Source of the DNA: an uncultured Oscillibacter sp. | Lineage (GTDB): Bacteria; Bacillota; Clostridia; Oscillospirales; Oscillospiraceae | Assembly (NCBI GenBank): GCA_910576865.1 | Contig: CAJTKE010000008.1 | Span: forward strand, 32,780-96,779 | Reading direction: 5' to 3' | Length of the DNA stretch: 64,000 bases | Shown: in pieces, positions 39,568 to 48,483 of the stretch | Layout of the letters: the number at the start of each line of letters is the position of its first letter | How positions within the stretch are numbered: position 1 is the stretch's first letter | Program-made: the position numbers and the translations under genes | The notes under the pieces: model-generated | What the model saw: only the letters and a program-made list of their open reading frames with translations | What the model was told of the DNA's origin: nothing | Databases searched by the model: none

Positions 39568-41075
39568 TTCCTTCCCACCGCTCCGGCGGAGTCTTTCAAC
39601 AGCACGTCGTGTGCGCCGCCCTCCACGATGGAGACGGAGCTGACCAGGGTCAGCTTGGCCTTCTCCCGGAGCTCCGGGATGGTCAGCGCGCCGCAGTTGC
39701 ACATGGTGGAGCGAATTTTTGCCAGGGTCGTCGCCATGCCGTCCGCCAGGGCGCCGGCGTAGGGGACGTAGGAGTCCACGCCCTCCTCGAAGGAGAGCTT
39801 GGCCGCGCCGCCCAGGTCGTAGCGCTGCCAGTTCCGGGCCCGGGCGCTGCCCTCGCCCCAGTACTCCTTCATATAGCTGCCGCCGATCAGGATCTTGCTG
39901 GTGGGGGACTCGTCGAACCGGGAGAAGTACCGGCCCAGCATGCAGAAGTCCGCCCCCATGGCCAGGGCCAGGGTGATGTGATAGTCCTGGACAATGCCGC
40001 CGTCGGCGCAGATGGGGACGTAGACGCCGGTTTCCTCGAAATACTTGTCCCGTTCCGCCGCCACGTCAATGACCGCCGTGGCCTGGCCCCGGCCGATGCC
40101 TTTGGTCTCCCGGGTGATGCAGATGGAGCCGCCGCCGATGCCGATCTTCACGAAGTCCGCCCCGGCGTCCGCCAGGAAGCGGAAGCCCTCGCCGTCCACC
40201 ACGTTGCCCGCGCCCACCTTCACCGTGTCGCCGTAGCGGTCCCGGATCCATTTCAGCGTCCGGGCCTGCCACTCGGAGTAGCCCTCGGAGGAGTCGATGA
40301 CCAGCACGTCCACCCCGGCGTCCACCAGGGCGGGGACCCGCTCGGCATAGTCCCGGGTGTTGATGCCCGCGCCCACGACATAGCGCTTCTGGCCGTCCAG
40401 CAGCTCCAGGGGGTTGCCCTTGTGGGAGTCGTAGTCCTTCCGGAAGACGAAGCTGACCAGATGCCCGTCCTGGGAGACGATGGGCAGGGCGTTGAGCTTC
40501 CGGTCCCAGATGATGTCATTGGCCTCCTTCAGGCTGGTGCCCTCGGGGGCGTAGATGAGCTTGTCGAAGGGGGTCATGAAGTCCGTGACGGGGGTGGCGG
40601 GGTCCAGGCGGCTGACCCGGTAGTCCCGGCTGGTGACAAGGCCCAGGAGCTTTCCCGTGCCGGTGCCGTCGTCGGTGACGGCCATAGTGGAGTGGCCGGA
40701 GCGGGCTTTCAGCTCCAGCACGTCCGCCAGGGTGTCCCCGATCCGGAGGTTGGAGTCGCTGGTGACGAAGCCGGCCTTGTAGTTCTTCACCCGGCGGACC
40801 ATGTCCGCCTGCTGCTCCACGGGCTGGGAGACGAAGATGAAGGCGATGCCTCCCTCCCGGGCGAGACCGATGCCCATCTGCTCGCCGGAGACGGCCTGCA
40901 TGACGGCGGAGACCATGGGCACGTTCATGGTCAGGGGGCACTCCTCGCCGCGTCTGAACTTCACCACCGGGGTCTTCAGGGTCACGTTGGCGGGGACGCA
41001 CTCGGCGGAGGAGTAGCCGGGAACCAGCAGGTACTCGCTGAACGTATGGGAGGGCTCAGAGAAAAAGTAGGCCAT
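39564..41075 (-). CDS. guaB: IMP dehydrogenase (protist/T. foetus-like subtype)
   Basis: Oxidises IMP to XMP, the committed step to GMP. TIM barrel with two inserted CBS domains (about residues 95-220, including TSRDYRVSRLDP). The catalytic Cys is in GGGSICITRETKGIGRG and the catalytic Arg-Tyr pair in NWQRYDLGG. This loop and the C-terminus (STMCNCGALTIPEL...VSSVSIVEGGAHDV) follow the subtype known from Tritrichomonas foetus rather than the E. coli/B. subtilis GPGSICTTR type. The start is ATG at 41075 with GAGG 8 bp upstream. 503 aa. It lies directly downstream of purL but has its own promoter. Confidence 0.95.
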   Translation of the reverse strand: MAYFFSEPSHTFSEYLLVPGYSSAECVPANVTLKTPVVKFRRGEECPLTMNVPMVSAVMQAVSGEQMGIGLAREGGIAFIFVSQPVEQQADMVRRVKNYKAGFVTSDSNLRIGDTLADVLELKARSGHSTMAVTDDGTGTGKLLGLVTSRDYRVSRLDPATPVTDFMTPFDKLIYAPEGTSLKEANDIIWDRKLNALPIVSQDGHLVSFVFRKDYDSHKGNPLELLDGQKRYVVGAGINTRDYAERVPALVDAGVDVLVIDSSEGYSEWQARTLKWIRDRYGDTVKVGAGNVVDGEGFRFLADAGADFVKIGIGGGSICITRETKGIGRGQATAVIDVAAERDKYFEETGVYVPICADGGIVQDYHITLALAMGADFCMLGRYFSRFDESPTSKILIGGSYMKEYWGEGSARARNWQRYDLGGAAKLSFEEGVDSYVPYAGALADGMATTLAKIRSTMCNCGALTIPELREKAKLTLVSSVSIVEGGAHDVLLKDSAGAVGRN

Positions 41076-41106
41076 GGCGGACACCTCATTTCTATAAATT
41101 TCAGGA

Positions 41107-41136
41107 AGTATACACGATGGAAGGGGCGTTTGTCAA
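41107..41136 (-). promoter_or_regulatory. Promoter of guaB
   Basis: Minus strand TTGACA (41131-41136), 18-bp spacer, TATACT (41107-41112), in the 69 bp after the purL stop. No purine riboswitch is visible here. Confidence 0.75.
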
Positions 41137-41144
41137 GCCCCGTT

Positions 41145-44100
41145 TCAGAGGCTGAAGTAGTCCTTCGCCGATGCGAAGAGATGAAGGTCGTACTCGCCGG
41201 GGACGTTCCGATACAGGCCGGGGCCGATGCGCTCGGCGTGGCCCATCTTGCCGAAGACACGGCCATCGGGGGAGGTGATGCCCTCCACGGCCCAGGCGGA
41301 GCCGTTGGGGTTGAAATCCGGGTCCATGGTCGGCAGACCCTCCAGGTCCGCGTACTGGGTGGCGATCTGGCCGTTTTCCGCCAGCTTCCGGAGGAGGTCC
41401 GCATTGCAGAGGAAGCGGCCCTCGCCGTGGGAAATGGGCACGGCGCAGACCTCACCGGGCTTCACCCGGGCCAGCCAGGGGGACTTGTTGGAGACGATGC
41501 GGGTGTTCACGATTTTGGACTGGTGCCGCCCCAGACGATTGAAGCTCAGGGTAGGGCAGGATTCGTCACAGTCCACGATCTCGCCGTAGGGCACCAGACC
41601 CAGCTTGACCAGGGCCTGGAAGCCGTTGCAGATACCCAGGGCCAGACCGTCCCGGTTTTGGAGAAGATCCATGACGGCCTGGGAGGTCTCCGGGCCCCGG
41701 AGGAAGGCGGTGATGAACTTGCCGGAGCCGTCGGGCTCGTCGCCGCCGGAGAAGCCGCCGGGGAGGAAGAGAATCTGGCTCTCCCGGAGCTTCCGGGCGA
41801 AGGCGGCGGCGGAGTCCGCCACGTCCCGGGCGGACTGGTTGTTGATGACGAAGATTTCCGTCTCCAGGCCCGCCCGCTGGGAGGCCCGGGCGCTGTCGTA
41901 CTCGCAGTTGGTGCCGGGGAAGACGGGAATCAGGACCTTGGGCTTCGCAACGCCGATCTTGGGGGCGGGACGGGTGAAGGCGGGGCAGTCCAGAACGGGG
42001 GCCTCGCCGGGGGCGGAGGCTTGGGTGGGGTACACGTCGGCCAGCACGGACTCGTTCAGGGACAGCAGCTCGTCGATGGGGGCGGAGTCCTCACCGATGG
42101 CGACCACGGGCTCCGCTGTGGTGACGCCGACGCGCTTGGCGCGGGGGAGGTCAATTTCTTCCGTCAGCTCGGCCACAATGGTTCCCCGGTTCAGACCGTA
42201 CCAGCGGTGGGGAACGGCGGCGTCGGCGGCAAAGCCGATCCGGTTGCCGAAGGCCATGTTCATGACCGCCTCCGCCGTGCTGTGCTCCACGGCCCAGGCG
42301 GCTTTGACCTTGCCGCTTCGGGCCAGCTCATGGAACGCCGCCCAGGCGGCTTTCAGGTTCCCGGCATTGCTGCCGCCGAAGCAGTACACCGGGTGACCAG
42401 CCTCCTTGAACTCCGGCGTGATGACCTCCCCCGCCTGAATGGGGGCGATGGCGAAGGAAATCAAGGTCGGGGGCACGTCCAGGTCCAGGAAGGAGCCGGA
42501 CATGGAGTCCTTGCCGCCGATGGCCGCCGCGCCGAAATCCATCTGGGCCTCCATGGCCCCCAGCAGGGCCTGGAAGGGCTTGCCCCAGCGGTCGGGGTCG
42601 GTGCGGAGCTTTTCAAAATACTCCTGGAGGGTCAGGTAGGCGGCCTTGTAGTCCGCGCCGGAGGCGACCAGCTTGGCCAGGGAAATCACCACGCTGCTGA
42701 TGGCCCCGGTATAGGGGTCCTCGCTCATGATGTCCGGGTCGAAGCCCCAGGCCATGACGCTGGCCTGCTCCGTCTCCTGGCCCGGGAGGACCGGGAGGAG
42801 GGCCGTCATGGACTGGGCGGGGGTCCGCTGCGTTTTTCCGCCGAAAGGCATGGTGACGCTGCCCGCGCCGATGGTGGAGTCAAAGCGCTCCACCAGTCCC
42901 CGGCGGGAGGCGCATTTCAAGCTGGAGGCGGTCTCCCGGAGGTTTCCGGGATCGCCGATGGGGAGAGTGCGCCGGGCCTCGGGAACGGAGACCCGGGCGT
43001 GCTTCACCGCGCCGTTGGAGTTCAGAAACTCCCGGCTCAGGCTGACAATGGTTTCCCCTTGCCACCGCATGAGCATCCGGGGCTCCGCCGTCACCAGGGC
43101 CACCTGATAGGCCTCCAGGTTCTCCACCTTGGCGGCGGCGATGAATTTCTCCGCGTCCTCGGGGGCGACGACCACGGCCATGCGCTCCTGGCTCTCGGAG
43201 ATGGCAAGCTCCGTACCGTCCAGGCCGTCGTACTTCTTCCGCACGGCGTCCAGGTCGATGGTCAGCCCGTCCGCCAGCTCGCCGATGGCCACGGACACGC
43301 CCCCCGCGCCGAAGTCGTTGCAGCGCTTGATGAGTCGGGTGACTTCCCCGTCCCGGAACAGGCGCTGAATCTTCCGCTCCTCCGGGGCGTTGCCCTTCTG
43401 GACCTCGCTGGCCATGGTCTGGAGGGATTTGGCGTTGTGGCTCTTGGAAGAGCCCGTGGCCCCGCCGATGCCGTCCCGGCCCGTGCGGCCCCCCAGGAGG
43501 ATGACCACGTCCCCGGGGGCGGGGCGCTCCCGCCGGACGTTCTCCGCCGGGGCCGCGCCGACGACGGCGCCCACCTCCAGGTGCTTGGCGACATAGCCGG
43601 GGTGATAGACCTCGGCAACGTGCCCGGTGGCAAGGCCGATCTGGTTGCCGTAGGAGCTGTAGCCCGCCGCCGCCGTCTGGCAGAGCTTTCGCTGGGGCAG
43701 CTTGCCGGGGAGGGTCTTCTCCATGGGCGTCCGGGGGTCGCCGCAGCCGGTGAGGCGCATGGCCTGATGGACATAGGCCCGGCCGGACAGGGGATCCCGG
43801 ATGCAGCCGCCGATGCAGGTGGCCGCGCCGCCGAAGGGCTCGATCTCCGTAGGGTGGTTGTGGGTCTCGTTTTTGAACATGAGCAGCCAGTCCTGCTCCT
43901 CGCCGTCCACCACGGCGGGGACATGGATGGAACAGGCGTTGATCTCCTCGCTCTCGTCCAGCTCCGGCAGGAGGCCCCGCTTTTTCAGGGCCTTCGCCGC
44001 GATGGTGGCGATGTCCATCAGGGTCTCGGGCCGGTCCTTGGCCCCCTCGCCGTAGACCTCGCTTCGCAGGTTCAGGTAGCGGTCATAGGCGGCCTGGACG

Positions 44101-44852
44101 GCGGGGTCGGAGATTTCCGCGCCGTCGATGTGGGTGGAGAAGGTGGTGTGGCGGCAGTGGTCGGACCAGTAGGTGTCCACCACCCGGACCTCTGTGATGG
44201 TGGGGTCCCGCCGCTCCGTGTCCCGGAAATAACCCTGGAGGAATTTCAGGTCGTCCAGGTCCATGGCGAGGCCCAGCCTCTCCAGCAGGGCGCCGAGGGC
44301 CTCCTCGTCCATGGCGGTGAAGCCCGTCAGGATTTCCACCCGCTGGGGGGCGGGATGCTCCCGGACCAGGGTTTCGGGCTTCTCCTCCGCCGCCTCCCGG
44401 CTCTCCACGGGGTTGATGAGGTGGCGGCGGATCTTCTCCAGGTTCTCCTCCGTGAAGGGGGAGGGGCCCTCCCCGGCGCTTTCAAAGAGGTAGACCGTGG
44501 CGGCACGGACCAGGGGCCGCTCCCCGCCGGTCATCAGCTGGATGCACTGGGCGGCGGAGTCCGCCCGCTGGTCAAACTGCCCCGGCAGGGCCTCCACCGC
44601 CAGGGACCAATGAGGACAGTCCCCGGCCACGGGGACCGCCTCGTCCCAGACGATATCCACCTGGGGCTCGGAGAACACCGTCAGGCGGGCTTTCTCAAAG
44701 GCCTCCCCGTCCAGGTTCTCCACGTCGTAGCGGTGCAGGACGCGGACGCTGGTGACGCCCGGAATGCCCAGAAAGCCCCGCAGATCCGCCAGCAGGCCCC
44801 CGGCCTCGGGGCTGAGGCCGGGACGCTTTTCCACGTAGATACGCCTTACCAT
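41145..44852 (-). CDS. purL: Phosphoribosylformylglycinamidine synthase, single-chain form
   Basis: Converts FGAR to FGAM with ATP and glutamine (step 4 of purine synthesis). The 1235-aa chain holds a PurS-like N-terminus, two synthase halves (DTYWSDHCRHTTFS and KNETHNHPTEIEPFGGAATCIGG; then GGKDSMSGS and ATP-site segments), and a C-terminal class I glutaminase (about 985-1235). The glutaminase has the nucleophile Cys in ALGICNGFQ and a catalytic His in ISHGEGRF. So purS, purL and purQ are all in one protein. Start at 44852 with GGAGGG at 5 bp, 1 bp after purD. Last gene of the pur operon. Confidence 0.97.
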   Translation of the reverse strand: MVRRIYVEKRPGLSPEAGGLLADLRGFLGIPGVTSVRVLHRYDVENLDGEAFEKARLTVFSEPQVDIVWDEAVPVAGDCPHWSLAVEALPGQFDQRADSAAQCIQLMTGGERPLVRAATVYLFESAGEGPSPFTEENLEKIRRHLINPVESREAAEEKPETLVREHPAPQRVEILTGFTAMDEEALGALLERLGLAMDLDDLKFLQGYFRDTERRDPTITEVRVVDTYWSDHCRHTTFSTHIDGAEISDPAVQAAYDRYLNLRSEVYGEGAKDRPETLMDIATIAAKALKKRGLLPELDESEEINACSIHVPAVVDGEEQDWLLMFKNETHNHPTEIEPFGGAATCIGGCIRDPLSGRAYVHQAMRLTGCGDPRTPMEKTLPGKLPQRKLCQTAAAGYSSYGNQIGLATGHVAEVYHPGYVAKHLEVGAVVGAAPAENVRRERPAPGDVVILLGGRTGRDGIGGATGSSKSHNAKSLQTMASEVQKGNAPEERKIQRLFRDGEVTRLIKRCNDFGAGGVSVAIGELADGLTIDLDAVRKKYDGLDGTELAISESQERMAVVVAPEDAEKFIAAAKVENLEAYQVALVTAEPRMLMRWQGETIVSLSREFLNSNGAVKHARVSVPEARRTLPIGDPGNLRETASSLKCASRRGLVERFDSTIGAGSVTMPFGGKTQRTPAQSMTALLPVLPGQETEQASVMAWGFDPDIMSEDPYTGAISSVVISLAKLVASGADYKAAYLTLQEYFEKLRTDPDRWGKPFQALLGAMEAQMDFGAAAIGGKDSMSGSFLDLDVPPTLISFAIAPIQAGEVITPEFKEAGHPVYCFGGSNAGNLKAAWAAFHELARSGKVKAAWAVEHSTAEAVMNMAFGNRIGFAADAAVPHRWYGLNRGTIVAELTEEIDLPRAKRVGVTTAEPVVAIGEDSAPIDELLSLNESVLADVYPTQASAPGEAPVLDCPAFTRPAPKIGVAKPKVLIPVFPGTNCEYDSARASQRAGLETEIFVINNQSARDVADSAAAFARKLRESQILFLPGGFSGGDEPDGSGKFITAFLRGPETSQAVMDLLQNRDGLALGICNGFQALVKLGLVPYGEIVDCDESCPTLSFNRLGRHQSKIVNTRIVSNKSPWLARVKPGEVCAVPISHGEGRFLCNADLLRKLAENGQIATQYADLEGLPTMDPDFNPNGSAWAVEGITSPDGRVFGKMGHAERIGPGLYRNVPGEYDLHLFASAKDYFSL

Positions 44853-44853
44853 A

Positions 44854-46137
44854 TCATCCCTCCAGGGCCCGGAGGGCCCTTTTTCCAATGTCGTGCCGCA
44901 TGTACCTGCCCTCGAACTCGACACGCTCCGCGGCGGCGTAGGCGTCCCGCAGGGCGTTCCGCAGGGTTTCCCCCACGGCGGTGACGCCCAGGACCCGGCC
45001 CCCACTGGTGACCAGCTTCCCGTCCGCTGTCAGCTTGTCCCCGGCGTGGTAGACGGTGACGTTTGCGGGCAGGTCCGCCGGGACCGTGATTTCCTTCCCC
45101 TTGGGATAGCTGCCGGGGTAGCCGCCGGAGGCCAGGATGACGCAGGCGGCGGCGCCGTCGGACCACTCCACCTGGAGGTCCCCCAGAGTCTCGTTTTCCA
45201 CAGCCCGCATGACGGTGAGCAGATCGGTTTTCAGCAGGGGCAGAACCACCTGGGTCTCCGGGTCGCCGAAGCGGCAGTTGTACTCAATGACCTTGGGCCC
45301 AGCCGGGGTGATCATCAATCCGAAGTACAGACAGCCCTTGAAGGGACAGCCCTCCGCCCGCATGGCGGCCAGGGTGGGGAGGAAAATCTTTTCCATGCAC
45401 TCCGCCGCAACCTCGGGGGTGTAGCAGGGATTGGGGGCGATGGTGCCCATGCCGCCGGTGTTCAGTCCCGTGTCGCCGTCCCCGGCCCGCTTGTGGTCCA
45501 TGGAGGAGGCCATGGGGGCGATGCTCCGGCCGTCGGTGAAGGCCAGGACGCTGACCTCCGGGCCCGTCAAAAACTCCTCGACGACGATCTGGTTCCCGGA
45601 GTCGCCGAAGGCCTTGTCCTCCATGATGGACCGGACGGCGGCTTCCGCTTCCTCCAGGCTTTGAGGGATGAGCACGCCCTTGCCCAGGGCCAGCCCGTCG
45701 GCCTTGACCACGATGGGGAAGGACACGCCGCTCCGCAGGTACGCCAGGGCCCTGGCCGGATCGTCGAAGACCTCGTACCGGGCGGTGGGGATGCCGTATT
45801 TCTTCATCAGGTTCTTGGAGAAGACTTTGCTGGCCTCGATGCGGGCGGCTTTGGCATCCGGTCCGAAGCAGGGGACTCCGGCCTCGTGAAGCCGGTCCAC
45901 GCAGCCCAGGGCCAGGGGGTCGTCCGGGGCGACGACGGCGAAGTCGATGGAATGGGACTTGGCGAAGTCCACGATCTTTTCAATGTCCCTGGCCCCGATC
46001 TCGGGGACGCACACCGCGTCCCGGGCGATGCCGCCGTTTCCGGGGAGGGCGTAGACGGTCTCCACCCGGGGATTCTCTTTCAGCTTTTTGATGATGGCGT
46101 GCTCGCGGCCTCCGCCGCCGACGACTAAAAGTTTCAT
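44854..46137 (-). CDS. purD: Phosphoribosylamine-glycine ligase
   Basis: Step 2 of purine synthesis: phosphoribosylamine plus glycine and ATP to GAR. ATP-grasp enzyme of 427 aa starting MKLLVVGGGGREHAIIKKL, with FPIVVKADGLALGKGV (ATP-binding strand), EEFLTGPEVSVLAF and GPKVIEYNCRFGDPETQ. Complete. AGGAGGG 5 bp before the start. It follows purH' by 11 bp. Confidence 0.97.
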   Translation of the reverse strand: MKLLVVGGGGREHAIIKKLKENPRVETVYALPGNGGIARDAVCVPEIGARDIEKIVDFAKSHSIDFAVVAPDDPLALGCVDRLHEAGVPCFGPDAKAARIEASKVFSKNLMKKYGIPTARYEVFDDPARALAYLRSGVSFPIVVKADGLALGKGVLIPQSLEEAEAAVRSIMEDKAFGDSGNQIVVEEFLTGPEVSVLAFTDGRSIAPMASSMDHKRAGDGDTGLNTGGMGTIAPNPCYTPEVAAECMEKIFLPTLAAMRAEGCPFKGCLYFGLMITPAGPKVIEYNCRFGDPETQVVLPLLKTDLLTVMRAVENETLGDLQVEWSDGAAACVILASGGYPGSYPKGKEITVPADLPANVTVYHAGDKLTADGKLVTSGGRVLGVTAVGETLRNALRDAYAAAERVEFEGRYMRHDIGKRALRALEG

Positions 46138-46148
46138 GGAAGCCCTCC

Positions 46149-47327
46149 TCAATGATGGAACAGCCGCATTCCGGTGAAGCACATGGTCATGCCGTACTTG
46201 TCGGCGGTTTCCATGACGTGGTCGTCCCGGATGCTTCCGCCGGGCTGGACGATGTACCGGACGCCGCTCTTCCGGGCCCGCTCCACGTTGTCCCCGAAGG
46301 GGAAAAACGCGTCGGAGCCGCAGGTGACGCCGGTGAGCCGGGTGATCCAGTCCTTTTTCTCCCGCTGGCTCAGAGGCCGGGGGCGCTCCGTGAAGACGTT
46401 CTGCCACGTGCCGTCCGCCAGCAGGTCCTCCCACTCGTCGGAGAGGTAGACGTCGATGGCGTTGTCCCGGTCCGGGCGGCGGATGCCCTCCACAAAGGGC
46501 AGGGCCAGCACCGCCGGGTGCTGCCGCAGCCACCAGTTGTCCGCTTTGGTGCCCGCCAGGCGGGTGCAGTGGATGCGGCTCTGCTGGCCCGCGCCCACGC
46601 CGATGGCCTGCCCGTCCTTCACGTAGCAGACGGAGTTGGACTGGGTGTATTTCAGGGTGATGAGGGCCACCATCATATCGGTCTTCGCCTCGTCGGGAAG
46701 GTCGCGGCATTTGGTCACGATGTTGGACAGCAGGGACTCGTCGATTTTGTACTCGTTCCGGCCCTGCTGGAAGGTGACGCCGAAAACGTCCTTGTACTCC
46801 TGGGGAGCGGGAGTGTAGTCCGGGTCGATCTGGACCACGTTGTAGCCGCCCTTTTTCTTGGTTTTCAGAATCTCCAGGGCCTCCTCCGTGTAGCCGGGGG
46901 CGATGATGCCGTCGGAAACCTCGGCCTTGAGATACCGGGCCGTGGCGGCGTCGCACACGTCGGAGAGGGCCGCCCAGTCGCCGTAGGAGCAGAGGCGGTC
47001 CGCCCCCCGGGCCCGGATGTAGGCGCAGGCGATGGGGCTCAGCTCCGCGTCCGGGTCCACGAAGTAGAGCTTCCGGTCCGTCTCGCTGAGGGGCAGGCCC
47101 ACAGCGGCCCCGGCGGGAGAGACGTGCTTGAAGCTGGCGGCGGAGGGGAGGCCGGCGGCCTCCTTCAGCTCCCGGGCCAGCTGCCAGGAGTTCAGGGCGT
47201 CCAGGAAGTTGATATAGCCGGGCTTGCCGTTCAGGACGGTCAGGGGCAGGTTCCCGCCGTCCTTCATGAAGATGCGGGAGGGCTTCTGGTTGGGGTTGCA
47301 GCCATATTTCAGTTCCAGCTCGTTCAT
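46149..47327 (-). CDS. purH: AICAR transformylase, stand-alone (PurH C-terminal domain only)
   Basis: Transfers a formyl group from 10-formyl-THF to AICAR (step 9 of purine synthesis). The 392 aa correspond to the transformylase half of PurH: KYGCNPNQKPSRIF, the catalytic Lys-His in SFKHVSPAGAAV, NSVCYVKDGQAIGVGAGQQSRIHCT and GSDAFFPFGDNVERA. The N-terminal IMP cyclohydrolase domain of bifunctional PurH (about 200 aa) is missing, as in a recognised shorter subfamily of Clostridia that relies on a separate cyclohydrolase. No such gene is in the window. Confidence 0.93.
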   Translation of the reverse strand: MNELELKYGCNPNQKPSRIFMKDGGNLPLTVLNGKPGYINFLDALNSWQLARELKEAAGLPSAASFKHVSPAGAAVGLPLSETDRKLYFVDPDAELSPIACAYIRARGADRLCSYGDWAALSDVCDAATARYLKAEVSDGIIAPGYTEEALEILKTKKKGGYNVVQIDPDYTPAPQEYKDVFGVTFQQGRNEYKIDESLLSNIVTKCRDLPDEAKTDMMVALITLKYTQSNSVCYVKDGQAIGVGAGQQSRIHCTRLAGTKADNWWLRQHPAVLALPFVEGIRRPDRDNAIDVYLSDEWEDLLADGTWQNVFTERPRPLSQREKKDWITRLTGVTCGSDAFFPFGDNVERARKSGVRYIVQPGGSIRDDHVMETADKYGMTMCFTGMRLFHH

Positions 47328-47361
47328 GGTCCGCGCTCCTTTGTATGTGTATTGATGGTGG

Positions 47362-48483
47362 TCAGTCCTCGGTCAGCTCGAAGGGCTCCGGTCGGAATTT
47401 TCCGTCCTCCCCCCGGACGAAGGCACTGCGCCAGGGGGCATCCAGCAGGGGGATGATCTCGGGGTCGAAGTTGCACACGGTGTTCAGGTCGAAAATCCCG
47501 GTGTGGCGGATGTCGGCGATATACTCCTCGCTCTCGTCGCCGGAGAAGAAGCGCCAGCCGCTGTCGGGGAAGCCGGTTTCCGGTTCCTCCCGGTAGCACC
47601 AGCCCACCGGACAGCCGTCCACGGCGATCCGGTCCGTGGCGAAGCAGCCGTTGGGCCCGTCCCAGTCCGGGAGGTACAGCCGCATCTCCGAGGGCCAGAG
47701 GCGGTATGCCTTTTCCCTCTCGGGGGTGTGCCAGAAGCCGCTGTCCCAGGCGGCGTCGTTGGCAAGCAGGGTCCGGACCAGATCCATCCATAGCCGCTGG
47801 GCCTGGTGGAGCTCCGGCAGGGGGGTGCCCTGGCGGAAATCCCAGTACAGCGCGCCGCAGACCAGACTGGCGGCGTACGCCTCCCAGCTGCCGAAAGCCT
47901 GGGCCTGGACGATCTGCTCCTCCGCCAGCTGGTCGAAGTCCTCCCGGGTCACAAGGCCGCAGGCCAGCGCCGCCCGGAGGTGGCCCACCCGCTCACTGAT
48001 GTCCCAGCCCAGATAGCCCAGGTGGCCCACCAGGGGGTAAAACTGGGCGGAGAAATCCCGGGCGGAGAGGAAGAAGTCGGCGGCATCCCGGTTCAGGGAG
48101 GCGAAGTCAAACAGGGGCCGGCCCTCCCAGAAGCTCTCAAAGTCCAGGTAGTGCTCCTGGCAGCGGAACTGCCGGTCGCAGAAGTCCAGCAGACTCTGTT
48201 TGTCCGTGACGCCGTAGACATCCCGCAGGTGGGCCCGGCAGGCGGCGGCGTCCGCCTCCGAGGCGCAGCGGGGCAGGGTGGTGAAGAAGTCCGGGCCCGC
48301 CGCCCGGGCCTCGGGCAGGCCGGGGACCTTCCGCAGGGAGGGGACCCCCGCCAGCAGCGCCAGGAAGGCGTCCCGTTCACAGGGCCTCCGCTCCCGCCGG
48401 GAGCGGTCCAGCAGGGCCTTGATCTCCCGGTCCAGGCCGGTGCTGCAGGGGTGGAAGTCGCGCAGCTTCGAGAGTTCCATCAT
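47362..48483 (-). CDS. DUF1266/DUF2185 two-domain protein inside the pur operon
   Basis: Protein of 373 aa, function unknown. Middle part (about 135-235) fits DUF1266: GWDISERVGHLRAALACGLVTREDFDQLAEEQ and FGSWEAYAASLVCGALYW. C-terminal part (about 285-373) fits DUF2185, also seen as an Imm33-like immunity domain: VGWCYREEPETGFPDSGWRFFSGDESEEY, then LNTVCNFDPEIIPLLDAP. The first 130 residues are not recognised. Its ATG at 48483 overlaps the purN stop (ATGA) with AAAGGA 7 bp upstream, and purH' follows 34 bp later, so it is a true operon member. A toxin partner is not present nearby. Confidence 0.85.
   Translation of the reverse strand: MMELSKLRDFHPCSTGLDREIKALLDRSRRERRPCERDAFLALLAGVPSLRKVPGLPEARAAGPDFFTTLPRCASEADAAACRAHLRDVYGVTDKQSLLDFCDRQFRCQEHYLDFESFWEGRPLFDFASLNRDAADFFLSARDFSAQFYPLVGHLGYLGWDISERVGHLRAALACGLVTREDFDQLAEEQIVQAQAFGSWEAYAASLVCGALYWDFRQGTPLPELHQAQRLWMDLVRTLLANDAAWDSGFWHTPEREKAYRLWPSEMRLYLPDWDGPNGCFATDRIAVDGCPVGWCYREEPETGFPDSGWRFFSGDESEEYIADIRHTGIFDLNTVCNFDPEIIPLLDAPWRSAFVRGEDGKFRPEPFELTED

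Noticed and set aside
41076..41144. Purine riboswitch before guaB
   Set aside because: The space between promoter and start is far too short and no purine-aptamer core is seen.
39609..44984. 1791-codon open frame on the plus strand
   Set aside because: Antisense shadow of guaB and purL. High GC in third positions removes stops from the opposite strand; the composition (Gly, His, Val, Asp, Leu) is not protein-like and no domain is recognisable.
47362..48483. Toxin-immunity locus, because DUF2185 can be an immunity domain
   Set aside because: No toxin, secretion or polymorphic-toxin gene is nearby and the gene is tightly embedded in the pur operon.
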